Below the pieces are notes generated by a model, which worked only from the letters and a program-made list of their open reading frames with translations, did no database searches and was not told where the DNA came from. The translations under genes were made by a program, and so were the position numbers. Source: Aphrocallistes beatrix (Eukaryota; Porifera; Hexactinellida; Sceptrulophora; Aphrocallistidae). From it: a stretch of DNA of 64,000 nt. The stretch spans positions 5,580,523 to 5,644,522 of the forward strand of contig OY725489.1 in the NCBI GenBank assembly GCA_963281255.1, given 5' to 3'. Of the stretch, positions 1 to 10,458 are shown in pieces; positions within the stretch are counted from its first letter, which is position 1; every line of letters begins with the position of its first letter.

Positions 1-16
1 TCTGAGTTTAATAGAA

Positions 17-1638
17 TTGCTCGCTGAATCACCAAGAACTAGCACATTAGATGGCTATCCACAAGACCAATCGTTTGAAGATCCCCCTGTCTATTCTCAG
101 GGTACAACATTTTCGAATGAATCAGCTTCAAATACCATTTGCACTGATGACGGGCAGCAAACGCTACAATTTACAAAAGAGAATAATGGTCAGATTTCAA
201 ATTCTTCCATAAACACTTCAGGTGTATCCGCGTTCCAGATAACAAAAACGGAAAGAGGCGGGGTATGCATCATGGAAAACAATTTTGTTTATACCAAGCA
301 CCGTACAGTAAATAATAAAGTTCACTGGCAATGTATTGAGCGAGGGATTGGCAAAGCAAGGCTTCATACATGTGGGGGTGTAGTTGTTTCAAGGTCCAAT
401 GAACACAATCATGAATCTAATTCCGCTACTTTCCATTGTTCCAAGCTGAAAACTGGCATGTGAAACGGAAGGCTGCTGAAACACAAGAAGGAACACATAC
501 CATACTGACAAATTCATTAAGTCAATTGTCTGAGGCATCTGCTGTAAAACTTCCTAGGCTTGAAACAAACCGTCCGTAGAGAACGCAAAAGAACCGCAAA
601 TGTTCCTCTAGAGCCTAGTTGACTCAACTCTCTTGAAATCCCAGATACCTACAAGATAACAGATAAAGGTCCACATTTTCTTCTTTACGATTCAGGTTCG
701 GTTACTGGAATTTAAAGAATATTAATATTTGGAACTGAGTCAAATTCGGAAATTCTAAGCACTTCTAGTGTGTGGTTGGCAGATGGTACGTTCAAAACTT
801 CATCTAATTTGTTTTACCAGTTATACGTCATTCATGGTTTAAAAGAAGGGAGTAATCCAATGAAAGATGGACATTTATTACCCAGTTTATTCGTCTTATT
901 ACCTAATAAATTAGAAGAAACATACCAGAAAATGTGGGGAGAATGCAAAAGACTGTGCCCTAACGCATGTCCCACACACCTCATCGTTGACTTTGAGAAA
1001 GCAGCGATAAATGCATTCAAAGAATATTTCCCAGAAACTCAAGTAAAGGGGTGTTTTTTCCATCTTACATAAAACGTTTGACGAAAAGTTCAAGAATTTG
1101 GGCATAAGGAAAAATACCAAGATGATCCAAATTTTGCCTTGCAAGTAAGAATGATTACTGCCTTAGCATTCGCAACATCAACAGATGTACCAGCGCTCTT
1201 CAATGAACTTTTTATGGATTTGTCTCCAGATCTTTATGACTTCGCCCTCATTTCGAATCTACTTATATAGGCAGACACCTAGCTAACACTCCAATTGTAT
1301 TCCCAAGCACTTTCCCTTTAGAAATGTGGAATAATCATATTATGGTTCATCAGGGATTTCCAAGAACCACGAATGCTGTCGAGGCATGGCATAGGTCCTT
1401 TTCTACCCACATGTCTTGCCATAATCCTTCAATTTGGAAATTCTTGAATGTTCAAAAAAAAGAGCAGGGGTTAATCGAGGTGAAACAAGCGTTTTGCATG
1501 AGTGGCAGAGATCCCCCGAAAAAGAAGAACAATGCCAACCATGAAAGAGCATTAGAAACTCTAATTGATGGCTACCTTACTCGCCCTAAGATGGACTTTC
1601 TACGAGGGGTTGCATATCAGTTCTCCTTTAACTCTTAG
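17..1638 (+). pseudogene. Broken FLYWCH/MULE transposase, copy 1
   Basis: This is the remnant of a Mutator-like transposase with an N-terminal FLYWCH zinc finger. The first piece (17-463) has the FLYWCH pattern near residues 82-135: a phenylalanine/tyrosine start, WQC, a second cysteine in HTCGG, and EHNH. The second piece (770-1072) carries WLADGTF and LIVDFEKAA, the usual places of the first two catalytic aspartates of the MULE DDE domain. The third piece (1324-1638) has RTTNAVEAWHRSF, which fits the last catalytic glutamate region. Between the pieces, 1100-1290 still reads like transposase but in other frames and with stops. There are several frameshifts and no full ORF, so it is inactive. 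The same breaks recur exactly 4279 bp downstream. The family call rests on motif order only. Confidence 0.8.
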
Positions 1639-2298
1639 TGCGTATAACCTTGGATTGTGTAAGTACTACTTCACATTACTTCACTTGACTAGTCTAGAAA
1701 TCAAATTATTATAGATAGTATTTTTGCTACGTTATTTTATTATCAATTTTGAGAATGTTGGGAAATTTTGCTTAGCTGTTTCATTAGATATTCGGTAATA
1801 CATACGAACTCGAAAAAGCTAATGTACAGATATGTACTAAAACAAACAAGACATAACTTTAGTGCGCCTGGGGTAACGATCATATATTGAAGGTAAAAAC
1901 ATGTATTAAGCTTACAAAAAGTTATTTACAACATAAATACTATAATGTATTGTAGACTATATACAAACAACTAGTCTTATTATCACGCTTTGTAAGTTAA
2001 CTGGAATTCTAAGAGCGAGGAGGTAGCTGCCGAATTTACTGTTCTATTGTAGCACACCAAAAGATCGAGGAGGTAAATACCTCCTCTGCCTCAATGCTAG
2101 TTACGCACTATCAAATTAGCGAATTTATAACTCAAATTTTCGTATTCTCAAGTATTCTCTTAAAATTTCTTAGAATGATCGCAGATTACTGTCAAAATTT
2201 ATTTATTTTAACACCTTTTGAGATTCATTTTTGAAAAACAACAAGGAAAGTGACCCTTTTCAGTAAATTTCTTTAGAACCAAATAAATGCACTTCTTA

Positions 2299-2635
2299 CA
2301 GTGCTGTACAACCTCGCTAATCCGAACAGCTCTGTTCCAATGTTCGAAAAAATCGTTCGGATTAGTGAATTTGTTCCGATTAGTGAAATAACACCAATTC
2401 AATAGGGCATTAATTATAATAAATTTGTATTGTTAGAATATTAAAGATATTATTTTGCTATGATTGCTTATTTAACGAGGTTACGCAATCTTATTGATAG
2501 ATTTAATTTTATAAACGTCTATTCAAAGCATAGAGGCGAAGAAAATTATATTTTGGGTGTTCGGATTTTAAGAATGAGACGTTCGGATTAGCGAGGGTTC
2601 GGATTGGGGAGGTTCGGACTATCGAGGGTGTACTG
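2299..2635 (-). mobile_element. Pogo/Tigger-like MITE, 337 bp
   Basis: The right end is GAGGGTGTACTG followed by TA. The left end is TA followed by CAGT and, a few bases on, CCTCGCTAATCCGAAC. These are inverted versions of one terminal motif (CAGTACACCCTCGCTAATCC), like the ends of Tigger/pogo elements, and the TA flanks fit that superfamily. Several CGGATTAG-type subterminal motifs lie inside. No coding capacity is visible; ORFs across it are chance. A second, inverted family member lies at 28954-29284. Confidence 0.7.
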
Positions 2636-3361
2636 TACTAGTAAATATTTTGCCAACTTTTTAACAATTTTTTGGTAAAATTGAATATATAAAAGTGCAT
2701 TGAAAAAACGGTATTCATTGGAAAAAGAAACAGCAAAAATCGAGAGGGGAAACCCTCTCAATTTGAAAAACGATGGTCCTGGTCGGAGGTTAAAACATAA
2801 ATGTCGCACCTACTTAGCTAATGACTCATGTTCGCATATAAAAATGAATATCACTGCGCTTTAATAATGCTTACTTTACGATCTATCAGAAGCTGTACTA
2901 CATATCTTTCACGATATATGTTTCTAAATATCAATATCCGAATCTATGATTAAGAATATATTGAAAATTCCACTTTTAGGAATTCGAAATTTTGCAATGT
3001 TGTGTTAAAATAATTGGGAGCTTCATTGAGTATGGTTCATGCAATAAATTTCAAAACTATTGCATGAAGCATACTCAAACAATAAAAGCTATTAAATGTT
3101 CAGGTTCGGAAGGTTCGGAAGATTATAATTAATTTTATTTGGAAATAATGATAACTTCTGTCCGACAGATCGAAAGTGTAGCACCTCCGAAATTTAGATA
3201 AACATGTATAATATATATTAGGTTAATATTTCAGGGTATTATACAGCTCTCCAGAGATACGCTCCTAATTTCAATTCCATAAAATTCCATACCCCTAGAC
3301 CGTATTATATCGTTATGGTAAGGTGGGAATCGGAGAATATTCTAAATATGTGTGCTCCTCA
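2636..3361. other. Noncoding AT-rich interval
   Basis: No ORF with recognisable domains and no RNA gene was seen. A short inverted pair (GAGTATGGTTCATGCAATA near 3027 and TATTGCATGAAGCATACTC near 3058) could form a small hairpin. The interval 1639-2298 is likewise without recognisable content, apart from a GCGAGGAGGTA motif repeated as GATCGAGGAGGTA near 2013 and 2064. Confidence 0.5.
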
Positions 3362-3472
3362 AAAAGGGCGTAGCCAAATGCCTGCCGGTAGACCGGCCAG
3401 GGCCTGCATATTTGTTGTTTTAGGTGCTGCAGGCCCGGATCGGATTCACTAGCTATGCCCCTGCTCCTCAAC
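3362..3472. mobile_element. 111 bp MITE with 8 bp TSD
   Basis: The element is bounded by perfect 8 bp direct repeats GCTCCTCA at 3354-3361 and 3473-3480. Its ends are imperfect inverted repeats (AAAGGGCGTAGCCA on the left; AGGGGCATAGCTA read inward from the right). The centre is unusually GC-rich for this region and contains the small palindrome GCCGGTAGACCGGC. The size and the 8 bp TSD fit a hAT-type non-autonomous element. Confidence 0.65.
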
Positions 3473-3775
3473 ATATTCTCACACATAATCATACGCGTAA
3501 TATTAAATGACGTTCCTGATAATTACTTGGTTAATAGCTCACTGAAAGTATGCATATTTACAAATGTTGATATCACGCAAAATATCCTTATTATGCGTAG
3601 ATAAAAAATCCGAAATTTGGATTCTCTATGGTGAATAACTTATAATAGTCATTGAGATTTTGGAACACCGTCCATATCATGAGGATATCTCCCTGTAGGG
3701 GCTGCACCAAAAGTAAAGGATTTAGATCATTTAGATTCCCTTTAATTGATGGTGGTCCATTGTGTTAATAGAGTT

Positions 3776-4166
3776 ACAAGCGCGCTTCGCTTGCTTGCGC
3801 TGCGCGGCTGGCAGACACTTCGTGTCTGCCGTAGGCTCCCTTCGGTCGCCTGGAGGTGACATTGGTTAATTATAAGGGAGATATCATCTCTAAATATGTC
3901 CATCTTAGTTTAAAAATCGATATCACTCGAAAAAACACTTTTAAAATGTTGATGAGTAATGATGACCTCATAGCAAAGTGATGATAGTTGCATCATATGT
4001 GAGACGTGTTAGTATACAGATTCTATCAAAATTTCAGCCTTCTATCTCCTATAGTAATAGCTGAGTTATGCCCGAATAACTGTGTGGCTTAACTTTTAAA
4101 AATGTGACAATGACGTCAAAATTCCATGATGAGTCGACATTTTGCTCTGAGCTCAGAACTTACTGG
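3776..4166 (+). repeat. R1 repeat, copy a (cut by assembly gap)
   Basis: This is a copy of the recurrent family called R1 here. In the plus orientation R1 starts with ACAAGCGCGCTTCGCTTGC, runs through a GC-rich hairpin module (here GGCAGACAC/GTGTCTGCC with a short loop at about 3811-3831), then an AT-rich body with TGACGTCA-like and GATGAGTC motifs. This copy stops at the run of N. The same sequence continues in the second contig at 8055-8529. Confidence 0.85.
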
Positions 4167-4366
4167 NNNNNNNNNNNNNNNNNNNNNNNNNNNNNNNNNN
4201 NNNNNNNNNNNNNNNNNNNNNNNNNNNNNNNNNNNNNNNNNNNNNNNNNNNNNNNNNNNNNNNNNNNNNNNNNNNNNNNNNNNNNNNNNNNNNNNNNNNN
4301 NNNNNNNNNNNNNNNNNNNNNNNNNNNNNNNNNNNNNNNNNNNNNNNNNNNNNNNNNNNNNNNNNN
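4167..4366. other. Assembly gap of 200 N
   Basis: A run of 200 N separates two contigs. The sequence immediately left of the gap (88-4166) equals the sequence starting immediately right of it (4367-8445). ORFs called across the N run (4104-4742) are artefacts. Confidence 0.99.
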
Positions 4367-5917
4367 TGTCTATTCTCAGGGTACAACATTTTCGAATGAA
4401 TCAGCTTCAAATACCATTTGCACTGATGACGGGCAGCAAACGCTACAATTTACAAAAGAGAATAATGGTCAGATTTCAAATTCTTCCATAAACACTTCAG
4501 GTGTATCCGCGTTCCAGATAACAAAAACGGAAAGAGGCGGGGTATGCATCATGGAAAACAATTTTGTTTATACCAAGCACCGTACAGTAAATAATAAAGT
4601 TCACTGGCAATGTATTGAGCGAGGGATTGGCAAAGCAAGGCTTCATACATGTGGGGGTGTAGTTGTTTCAAGGTCCAATGAACACAATCATGAATCTAAT
4701 TCCGCTACTTTCCATTGTTCCAAGCTGAAAACTGGCATGTGAAACGGAAGGCTGCTGAAACACAAGAAGGAACACATACCATACTGACAAATTCATTAAG
4801 TCAATTGTCTGAGGCATCTGCTGTAAAACTTCCTAGGCTTGAAACAAACCGTCCGTAGAGAACGCAAAAGAACCGCAAATGTTCCTCTAGAGCCTAGTTG
4901 ACTCAACTCTCTTGAAATCCCAGATACCTACAAGATAACAGATAAAGGTCCACATTTTCTTCTTTACGATTCAGGTTCGGTTACTGGAATTTAAAGAATA
5001 TTAATATTTGGAACTGAGTCAAATTCGGAAATTCTAAGCACTTCTAGTGTGTGGTTGGCAGATGGTACGTTCAAAACTTCATCTAATTTGTTTTACCAGT
5101 TATACGTCATTCATGGTTTAAAAGAAGGGAGTAATCCAATGAAAGATGGACATTTATTACCCAGTTTATTCGTCTTATTACCTAATAAATTAGAAGAAAC
5201 ATACCAGAAAATGTGGGGAGAATGCAAAAGACTGTGCCCTAACGCATGTCCCACACACCTCATCGTTGACTTTGAGAAAGCAGCGATAAATGCATTCAAA
5301 GAATATTTCCCAGAAACTCAAGTAAAGGGGTGTTTTTTCCATCTTACATAAAACGTTTGACGAAAAGTTCAAGAATTTGGGCATAAGGAAAAATACCAAG
5401 ATGATCCAAATTTTGCCTTGCAAGTAAGAATGATTACTGCCTTAGCATTCGCAACATCAACAGATGTACCAGCGCTCTTCAATGAACTTTTTATGGATTT
5501 GTCTCCAGATCTTTATGACTTCGCCCTCATTTCGAATCTACTTATATAGGCAGACACCTAGCTAACACTCCAATTGTATTCCCAAGCACTTTCCCTTTAG
5601 AAATGTGGAATAATCATATTATGGTTCATCAGGGATTTCCAAGAACCACGAATGCTGTCGAGGCATGGCATAGGTCCTTTTCTACCCACATGTCTTGCCA
5701 TAATCCTTCAATTTGGAAATTCTTGAATGTTCAAAAAAAAGAGCAGGGGTTAATCGAGGTGAAACAAGCGTTTTGCATGAGTGGCAGAGATCCCCCGAAA
5801 AAGAAGAACAATGCCAACCATGAAAGAGCATTAGAAACTCTAATTGATGGCTACCTTACTCGCCCTAAGATGGACTTTCTACGAGGGGTTGCATATCAGT
5901 TCTCCTTTAACTCTTAG
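4367..5917 (+). pseudogene. Broken FLYWCH/MULE transposase, copy 2
   Basis: This is the second appearance of the transposase remnant at 17-1638, missing its first bases because of the gap. The pieces lie at about 4367-4742 (FLYWCH finger), 5049-5351 (first two DDE aspartate regions) and 5603-5917 (final glutamate region). All frame breaks are shared with copy 1, so it is either the same locus assembled twice or a very young duplicate. Confidence 0.8.
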
Positions 5918-6577
5918 TGCGTATAACCTTGGATTGTGTAAGTACTACTTCACATTACTTCACTTGACTAGTCTAGAAATCAAATTATTATAGATAGTAT
6001 TTTTGCTACGTTATTTTATTATCAATTTTGAGAATGTTGGGAAATTTTGCTTAGCTGTTTCATTAGATATTCGGTAATACATACGAACTCGAAAAAGCTA
6101 ATGTACAGATATGTACTAAAACAAACAAGACATAACTTTAGTGCGCCTGGGGTAACGATCATATATTGAAGGTAAAAACATGTATTAAGCTTACAAAAAG
6201 TTATTTACAACATAAATACTATAATGTATTGTAGACTATATACAAACAACTAGTCTTATTATCACGCTTTGTAAGTTAACTGGAATTCTAAGAGCGAGGA
6301 GGTAGCTGCCGAATTTACTGTTCTATTGTAGCACACCAAAAGATCGAGGAGGTAAATACCTCCTCTGCCTCAATGCTAGTTACGCACTATCAAATTAGCG
6401 AATTTATAACTCAAATTTTCGTATTCTCAAGTATTCTCTTAAAATTTCTTAGAATGATCGCAGATTACTGTCAAAATTTATTTATTTTAACACCTTTTGA
6501 GATTCATTTTTGAAAAACAACAAGGAAAGTGACCCTTTTCAGTAAATTTCTTTAGAACCAAATAAATGCACTTCTTA

Positions 6578-6914
6578 CAGTGCTGTACAACCTCGCTAAT
6601 CCGAACAGCTCTGTTCCAATGTTCGAAAAAATCGTTCGGATTAGTGAATTTGTTCCGATTAGTGAAATAACACCAATTCAATAGGGCATTAATTATAATA
6701 AATTTGTATTGTTAGAATATTAAAGATATTATTTTGCTATGATTGCTTATTTAACGAGGTTACGCAATCTTATTGATAGATTTAATTTTATAAACGTCTA
6801 TTCAAAGCATAGAGGCGAAGAAAATTATATTTTGGGTGTTCGGATTTTAAGAATGAGACGTTCGGATTAGCGAGGGTTCGGATTGGGGAGGTTCGGACTA
6901 TCGAGGGTGTACTG
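6578..6914 (-). mobile_element. Pogo/Tigger-like MITE (duplicate of 2299-2635)
   Basis: This is the second appearance of the element at 2299-2635, offset by 4279, with the same ends and flanking TA. Confidence 0.7.
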
Positions 6915-7640
6915 TACTAGTAAATATTTTGCCAACTTTTTAACAATTTTTTGGTAAAATTGAATATATAAAAGTGCATTGAAAAAACGGTATTCATTGG
7001 AAAAAGAAACAGCAAAAATCGAGAGGGGAAACCCTCTCAATTTGAAAAACGATGGTCCTGGTCGGAGGTTAAAACATAAATGTCGCACCTACTTAGCTAA
7101 TGACTCATGTTCGCATATAAAAATGAATATCACTGCGCTTTAATAATGCTTACTTTACGATCTATCAGAAGCTGTACTACATATCTTTCACGATATATGT
7201 TTCTAAATATCAATATCCGAATCTATGATTAAGAATATATTGAAAATTCCACTTTTAGGAATTCGAAATTTTGCAATGTTGTGTTAAAATAATTGGGAGC
7301 TTCATTGAGTATGGTTCATGCAATAAATTTCAAAACTATTGCATGAAGCATACTCAAACAATAAAAGCTATTAAATGTTCAGGTTCGGAAGGTTCGGAAG
7401 ATTATAATTAATTTTATTTGGAAATAATGATAACTTCTGTCCGACAGATCGAAAGTGTAGCACCTCCGAAATTTAGATAAACATGTATAATATATATTAG
7501 GTTAATATTTCAGGGTATTATACAGCTCTCCAGAGATACGCTCCTAATTTCAATTCCATAAAATTCCATACCCCTAGACCGTATTATATCGTTATGGTAA
7601 GGTGGGAATCGGAGAATATTCTAAATATGTGTGCTCCTCA

Positions 7641-7751
7641 AAAAGGGCGTAGCCAAATGCCTGCCGGTAGACCGGCCAGGGCCTGCATATTTGTTGTTTT
7701 AGGTGCTGCAGGCCCGGATCGGATTCACTAGCTATGCCCCTGCTCCTCAAC
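7641..7751. mobile_element. 111 bp MITE (duplicate of 3362-3472)
   Basis: This is the second appearance of the GC-rich MITE, again flanked by GCTCCTCA on both sides, at the constant 4279 offset. Confidence 0.65.
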
Positions 7752-8054
7752 ATATTCTCACACATAATCATACGCGTAATATTAAATGACGTTCCTGATA
7801 ATTACTTGGTTAATAGCTCACTGAAAGTATGCATATTTACAAATGTTGATATCACGCAAAATATCCTTATTATGCGTAGATAAAAAATCCGAAATTTGGA
7901 TTCTCTATGGTGAATAACTTATAATAGTCATTGAGATTTTGGAACACCGTCCATATCATGAGGATATCTCCCTGTAGGGGCTGCACCAAAAGTAAAGGAT
8001 TTAGATCATTTAGATTCCCTTTAATTGATGGTGGTCCATTGTGTTAATAGAGTT

Positions 8055-8529
8055 ACAAGCGCGCTTCGCTTGCTTGCGCTGCGCGGCTGGCAGACACTTC
8101 GTGTCTGCCGTAGGCTCCCTTCGGTCGCCTGGAGGTGACATTGGTTAATTATAAGGGAGATATCATCTCTAAATATGTCCATCTTAGTTTAAAAATCGAT
8201 ATCACTCGAAAAAACACTTTTAAAATGTTGATGAGTAATGATGACCTCATAGCAAAGTGATGATAGTTGCATCATATGTGAGACGTGTTAGTATACAGAT
8301 TCTATCAAAATTTCAGCCTTCTATCTCCTATAGTAATAGCTGAGTTATGCCCGAATAACTGTGTGGCTTAACTTTTAAAAATGTGACAATGACGTCAAAA
8401 TTCCATGATGAGTCGACATTTTGCTCTGAGCTCAGAACTTACTGGAGCCATAGCCAAAAGACTCCCACATACCAAAAATTAGCTTTCTGTGCCCGCCAGT
8501 TTCTCCAATCAATTCGTTACAGAGATATA
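8055..8529 (+). repeat. R1 repeat, copy a continued
   Basis: This repeats 3776-4166 and continues past the gap boundary through the R1 3' part (GGAGCCATAGCCAAAAGACT, then CAATTCGTTACAGAGATATA). The right terminal motif is absent; the next R1 copy begins directly with TCCTTACTATTAAAACTCG. Confidence 0.85.
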
Positions 8530-9055
8530 TCCTTACTATTAAAACTCGATTATTGTTTGTTTATATATAGTACATATTCGCTTGGTTGCGCTGCGCGGCT
8601 GGCGGACACTTAGTGTCCGCCGGAGGCTCCCTTCGGTCGCCTGGGGTTACATTTATTAATTATACGGGAGATGACATCCCTAAATACGCCTGTCCTACTG
8701 GCATAATTGAGATCGCACGAAAAATCAGCAAATTTGTCCATTTTTAAAATTTTGATGCGTAATGACGACGCCATAACAGAGTGATGAGTCATCCTTTTTT
8801 ATAATAGTTGGGTCATATGTGAGGTACATTAATATACATATTCTATTAAAATTTCAGCGTTCCATCTCCTATAAGAGCTGAATTATGCTCGAAAAACTGT
8901 ATTGCTTAACTTTTAAAAATGTGACAATGACGTCATAATTCCATGATGATTCGACATTTTCGTCTGAGCTCAGAACATACTGGAGCCATAGCCAAAAGAC
9001 TCCCACATGCCAAAAATCAGCTTTCTACGCCTGGCAGTTTCTTCAATCAACTCGT

Positions 9056-9115
<60 letters not shown>

Positions 9116-9153
9116 TACACACATACACATTAATCGAGTTTTAATAGTAAGGA
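8530..9153 (+). mobile_element. R1 repeat, complete copy b, 624 bp
   Basis: This is the clearest definition of R1. It begins with TCCTTACTATTAAAACTCG and ends with CGAGTTTTAATAGTAAGGA, a perfect terminal inverted repeat, with T/A-rich sequence just inside and outside each end. The hairpin GGCGGACAC-TTA-GTGTCCGCC lies at about 8600-8620. A GATGAGTCATC motif and TGACGTCA occur in the body. The 3' part holds a long (TA)n tract at about 9059-9107. No protein is encoded; the short ORFs here are chance. The structure fits a non-autonomous DNA transposon inserting into TA-rich DNA, but no encoding partner is seen in the window. Confidence 0.75.
9059..9107. repeat. (TA)n microsatellite inside R1
   Basis: An uninterrupted AT dinucleotide run lies between the R1 3' body and its right terminal repeat, followed by CACACATACACACATACAC. 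Similar (TA)n tracts occupy the same place in other R1 copies (22871-22899, 23432-23443). Confidence 0.95.
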
Positions 9154-9824
9154 TATATATTAAATTATTTAATATGCACAAATTACATACCTAATTAAAT
9201 TCTTCAAATACCTCTCAATAAAGTAGTAATTATCTGTACCACCCTACCTACTTACCTAATAACTAGAACTATCTAATAACTATCTAAATAAATCTAACTA
9301 AAATACTCAGAAGTGACTGCATTCTCCAATAAATACTGTAAATTCGTTTGGTTAGATCATGGTTTATCATGTACGATGTGAATTTGAGGTTTTGTAACTC
9401 AACTACCGCATAATCACGTGCATCAGGATGTAAATTGAAGTGCAAATGGAATCCGCATTTACCACACAAATTACCACACAAATCTATTCTACAGTGATCA
9501 AAACCGCAGTGTACTTGGAATGTGATTCAATTATATTCCCACTCCAATCTAACTTCGTTCAAACAAGTTCGGAAGAATCGCATAAGATATTTGACCACAA
9601 GGCAATTGAAATACTAGCTTTAAACTCAGTTCACTTCATTAAAGAATTAGACAGTACGAATTCTAATATACAAACTATGTTTTAGGAAATAAAATTATTT
9701 TGTAAATAAGGATCAGTATATATGGACAAATAGGAGCCGACAATTATGGGGAAATTATCAAGTTTCATGGATCAAATTCACCAATGTGAAAGCAAATAAA
9801 GAGAAATTATTGTATCTATAATAA
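9154..9824. other. Noncoding interval
   Basis: AT-rich sequence with no recognisable gene. An 81-codon ORF at 9440-9685 has no features that suggest a protein. Confidence 0.5.
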
Positions 9825-9933
9825 TAATGTCACGAATTGTATGTTATGAATTGTAATGTCACGAATTGTCAGTGTCACGAATTGTAACGTCACAAATTGT
9901 ATGTCACGAATTGTAATGTCACGAATTGTCTGT
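9825..9933. repeat. Short tandem repeat, TGTCACGAATTG units
   Basis: About seven imperfect copies of a 12-16 bp unit built on TGTCACGAATTG, with variants such as GTCACAAATTG and GTTATGAATTG. The 71-codon minus ORF across it is a by-product of the repeats. Confidence 0.85.
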
Positions 9934-9954
9934 ATCCCGCTATGTATCCCGCTA

Positions 9955-10125
9955 TTTTTCTTGCCTACTGTTAGCTGAGTTTTTCTCTGTAATACTCTAT
10001 CATATGCATACACACATGCCACATACATCACAGTCAGAAACTATCAGTAGGTTTAGCACCTCACCCAGATTGTAAACCCCCTGGGAACATATTAGCATTG
10101 ATTCGGGGGTAAATAAATCCATAAT
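9955..10125 (-). repeat. Partial LTR-like repeat (inverted relative to 56590-56745)
   Basis: The sequence matches the reverse complement of 56590-56745, including CTCACCCAGATTGTAAACCC and the block around TTACTGTTAGCTGAGTTTTT. At 56590 the match lies in the 3' LTR region of a decayed gypsy element, so this is probably a solo fragment of the same LTR. No TG...CA termini could be placed here. Confidence 0.6.
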
Positions 10126-10139
10126 CTCTAACTCTAGTT

Positions 10140-10290
10140 TATCCCTCAAGCTAAGTTAAGTCTGTCTCTGAAGCTAAGTCAAGTCTGTCTCTAAAGCTAA
10201 GTCAAGTCTGTCACAAGCTAAGTCAAGTCTGTCTCAAGTTAAGTCAAGTCAGTCTCCCAAGCAAAGCTAAGTCAAGTATAACTCTCAAGA
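10140..10290. repeat. Tandem repeat, AAGCTAAGTCAAGTCTGTCT units
   Basis: About six to seven imperfect copies of a 20-24 bp unit AAGCTAAGTCAAGTCTGTCT, lying just beyond the LTR-like fragment. No coding signal. Confidence 0.85.
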
Positions 10291-10355
10291 TAAACGTATA
10301 ATTGAGTCGTTTGAGGATGTTTTTATATTACTAATAATACATTTCGGAATGCCTA

Positions 10356-10458
10356 TAGTGCGCCTATTCGGAGATATTCGTAAATATTTGGGAAATTGAA
10401 TATAAACTACTCTGGTTGTTTCGAATATTTCCATGAATATCTCCCAATTGGAACACTA
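10356..10458. mobile_element. Possible hairpin MITE, ~103 bp
   Basis: The left end TAGTGCGCCTATTCGGAGAT resembles the inverted right end (TAGTGTTCCAATTGGGAGAT). The two arms nearly meet in the middle, so the stretch could fold as one imperfect hairpin. No clear TSD was established. Confidence 0.4.

Larger units (their letters stand above)
4367..8445. repeat. Exact second copy of 88-4166
   Basis: Every stretch compared matches 88-4166 at a constant offset of 4279, including all frameshifts in the broken transposase, the two MITEs and the R1 copy. The match begins at the first base after the N run and ends where copy 1 meets the N run. This is what unmerged overlapping contig ends look like. 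A true recent tandem duplication cannot be excluded from sequence alone. Confidence 0.9.

Noticed and set aside
4104..4742. Long ORF across the N gap
   Set aside because: It reads through 200 undefined bases and joins R1 DNA to the MULE remnant; it is not a gene.
9825..10290. CRISPR-like spacing of short repeats
   Set aside because: The units are degenerate and contiguous, without regular unique spacers, and the setting is eukaryotic.
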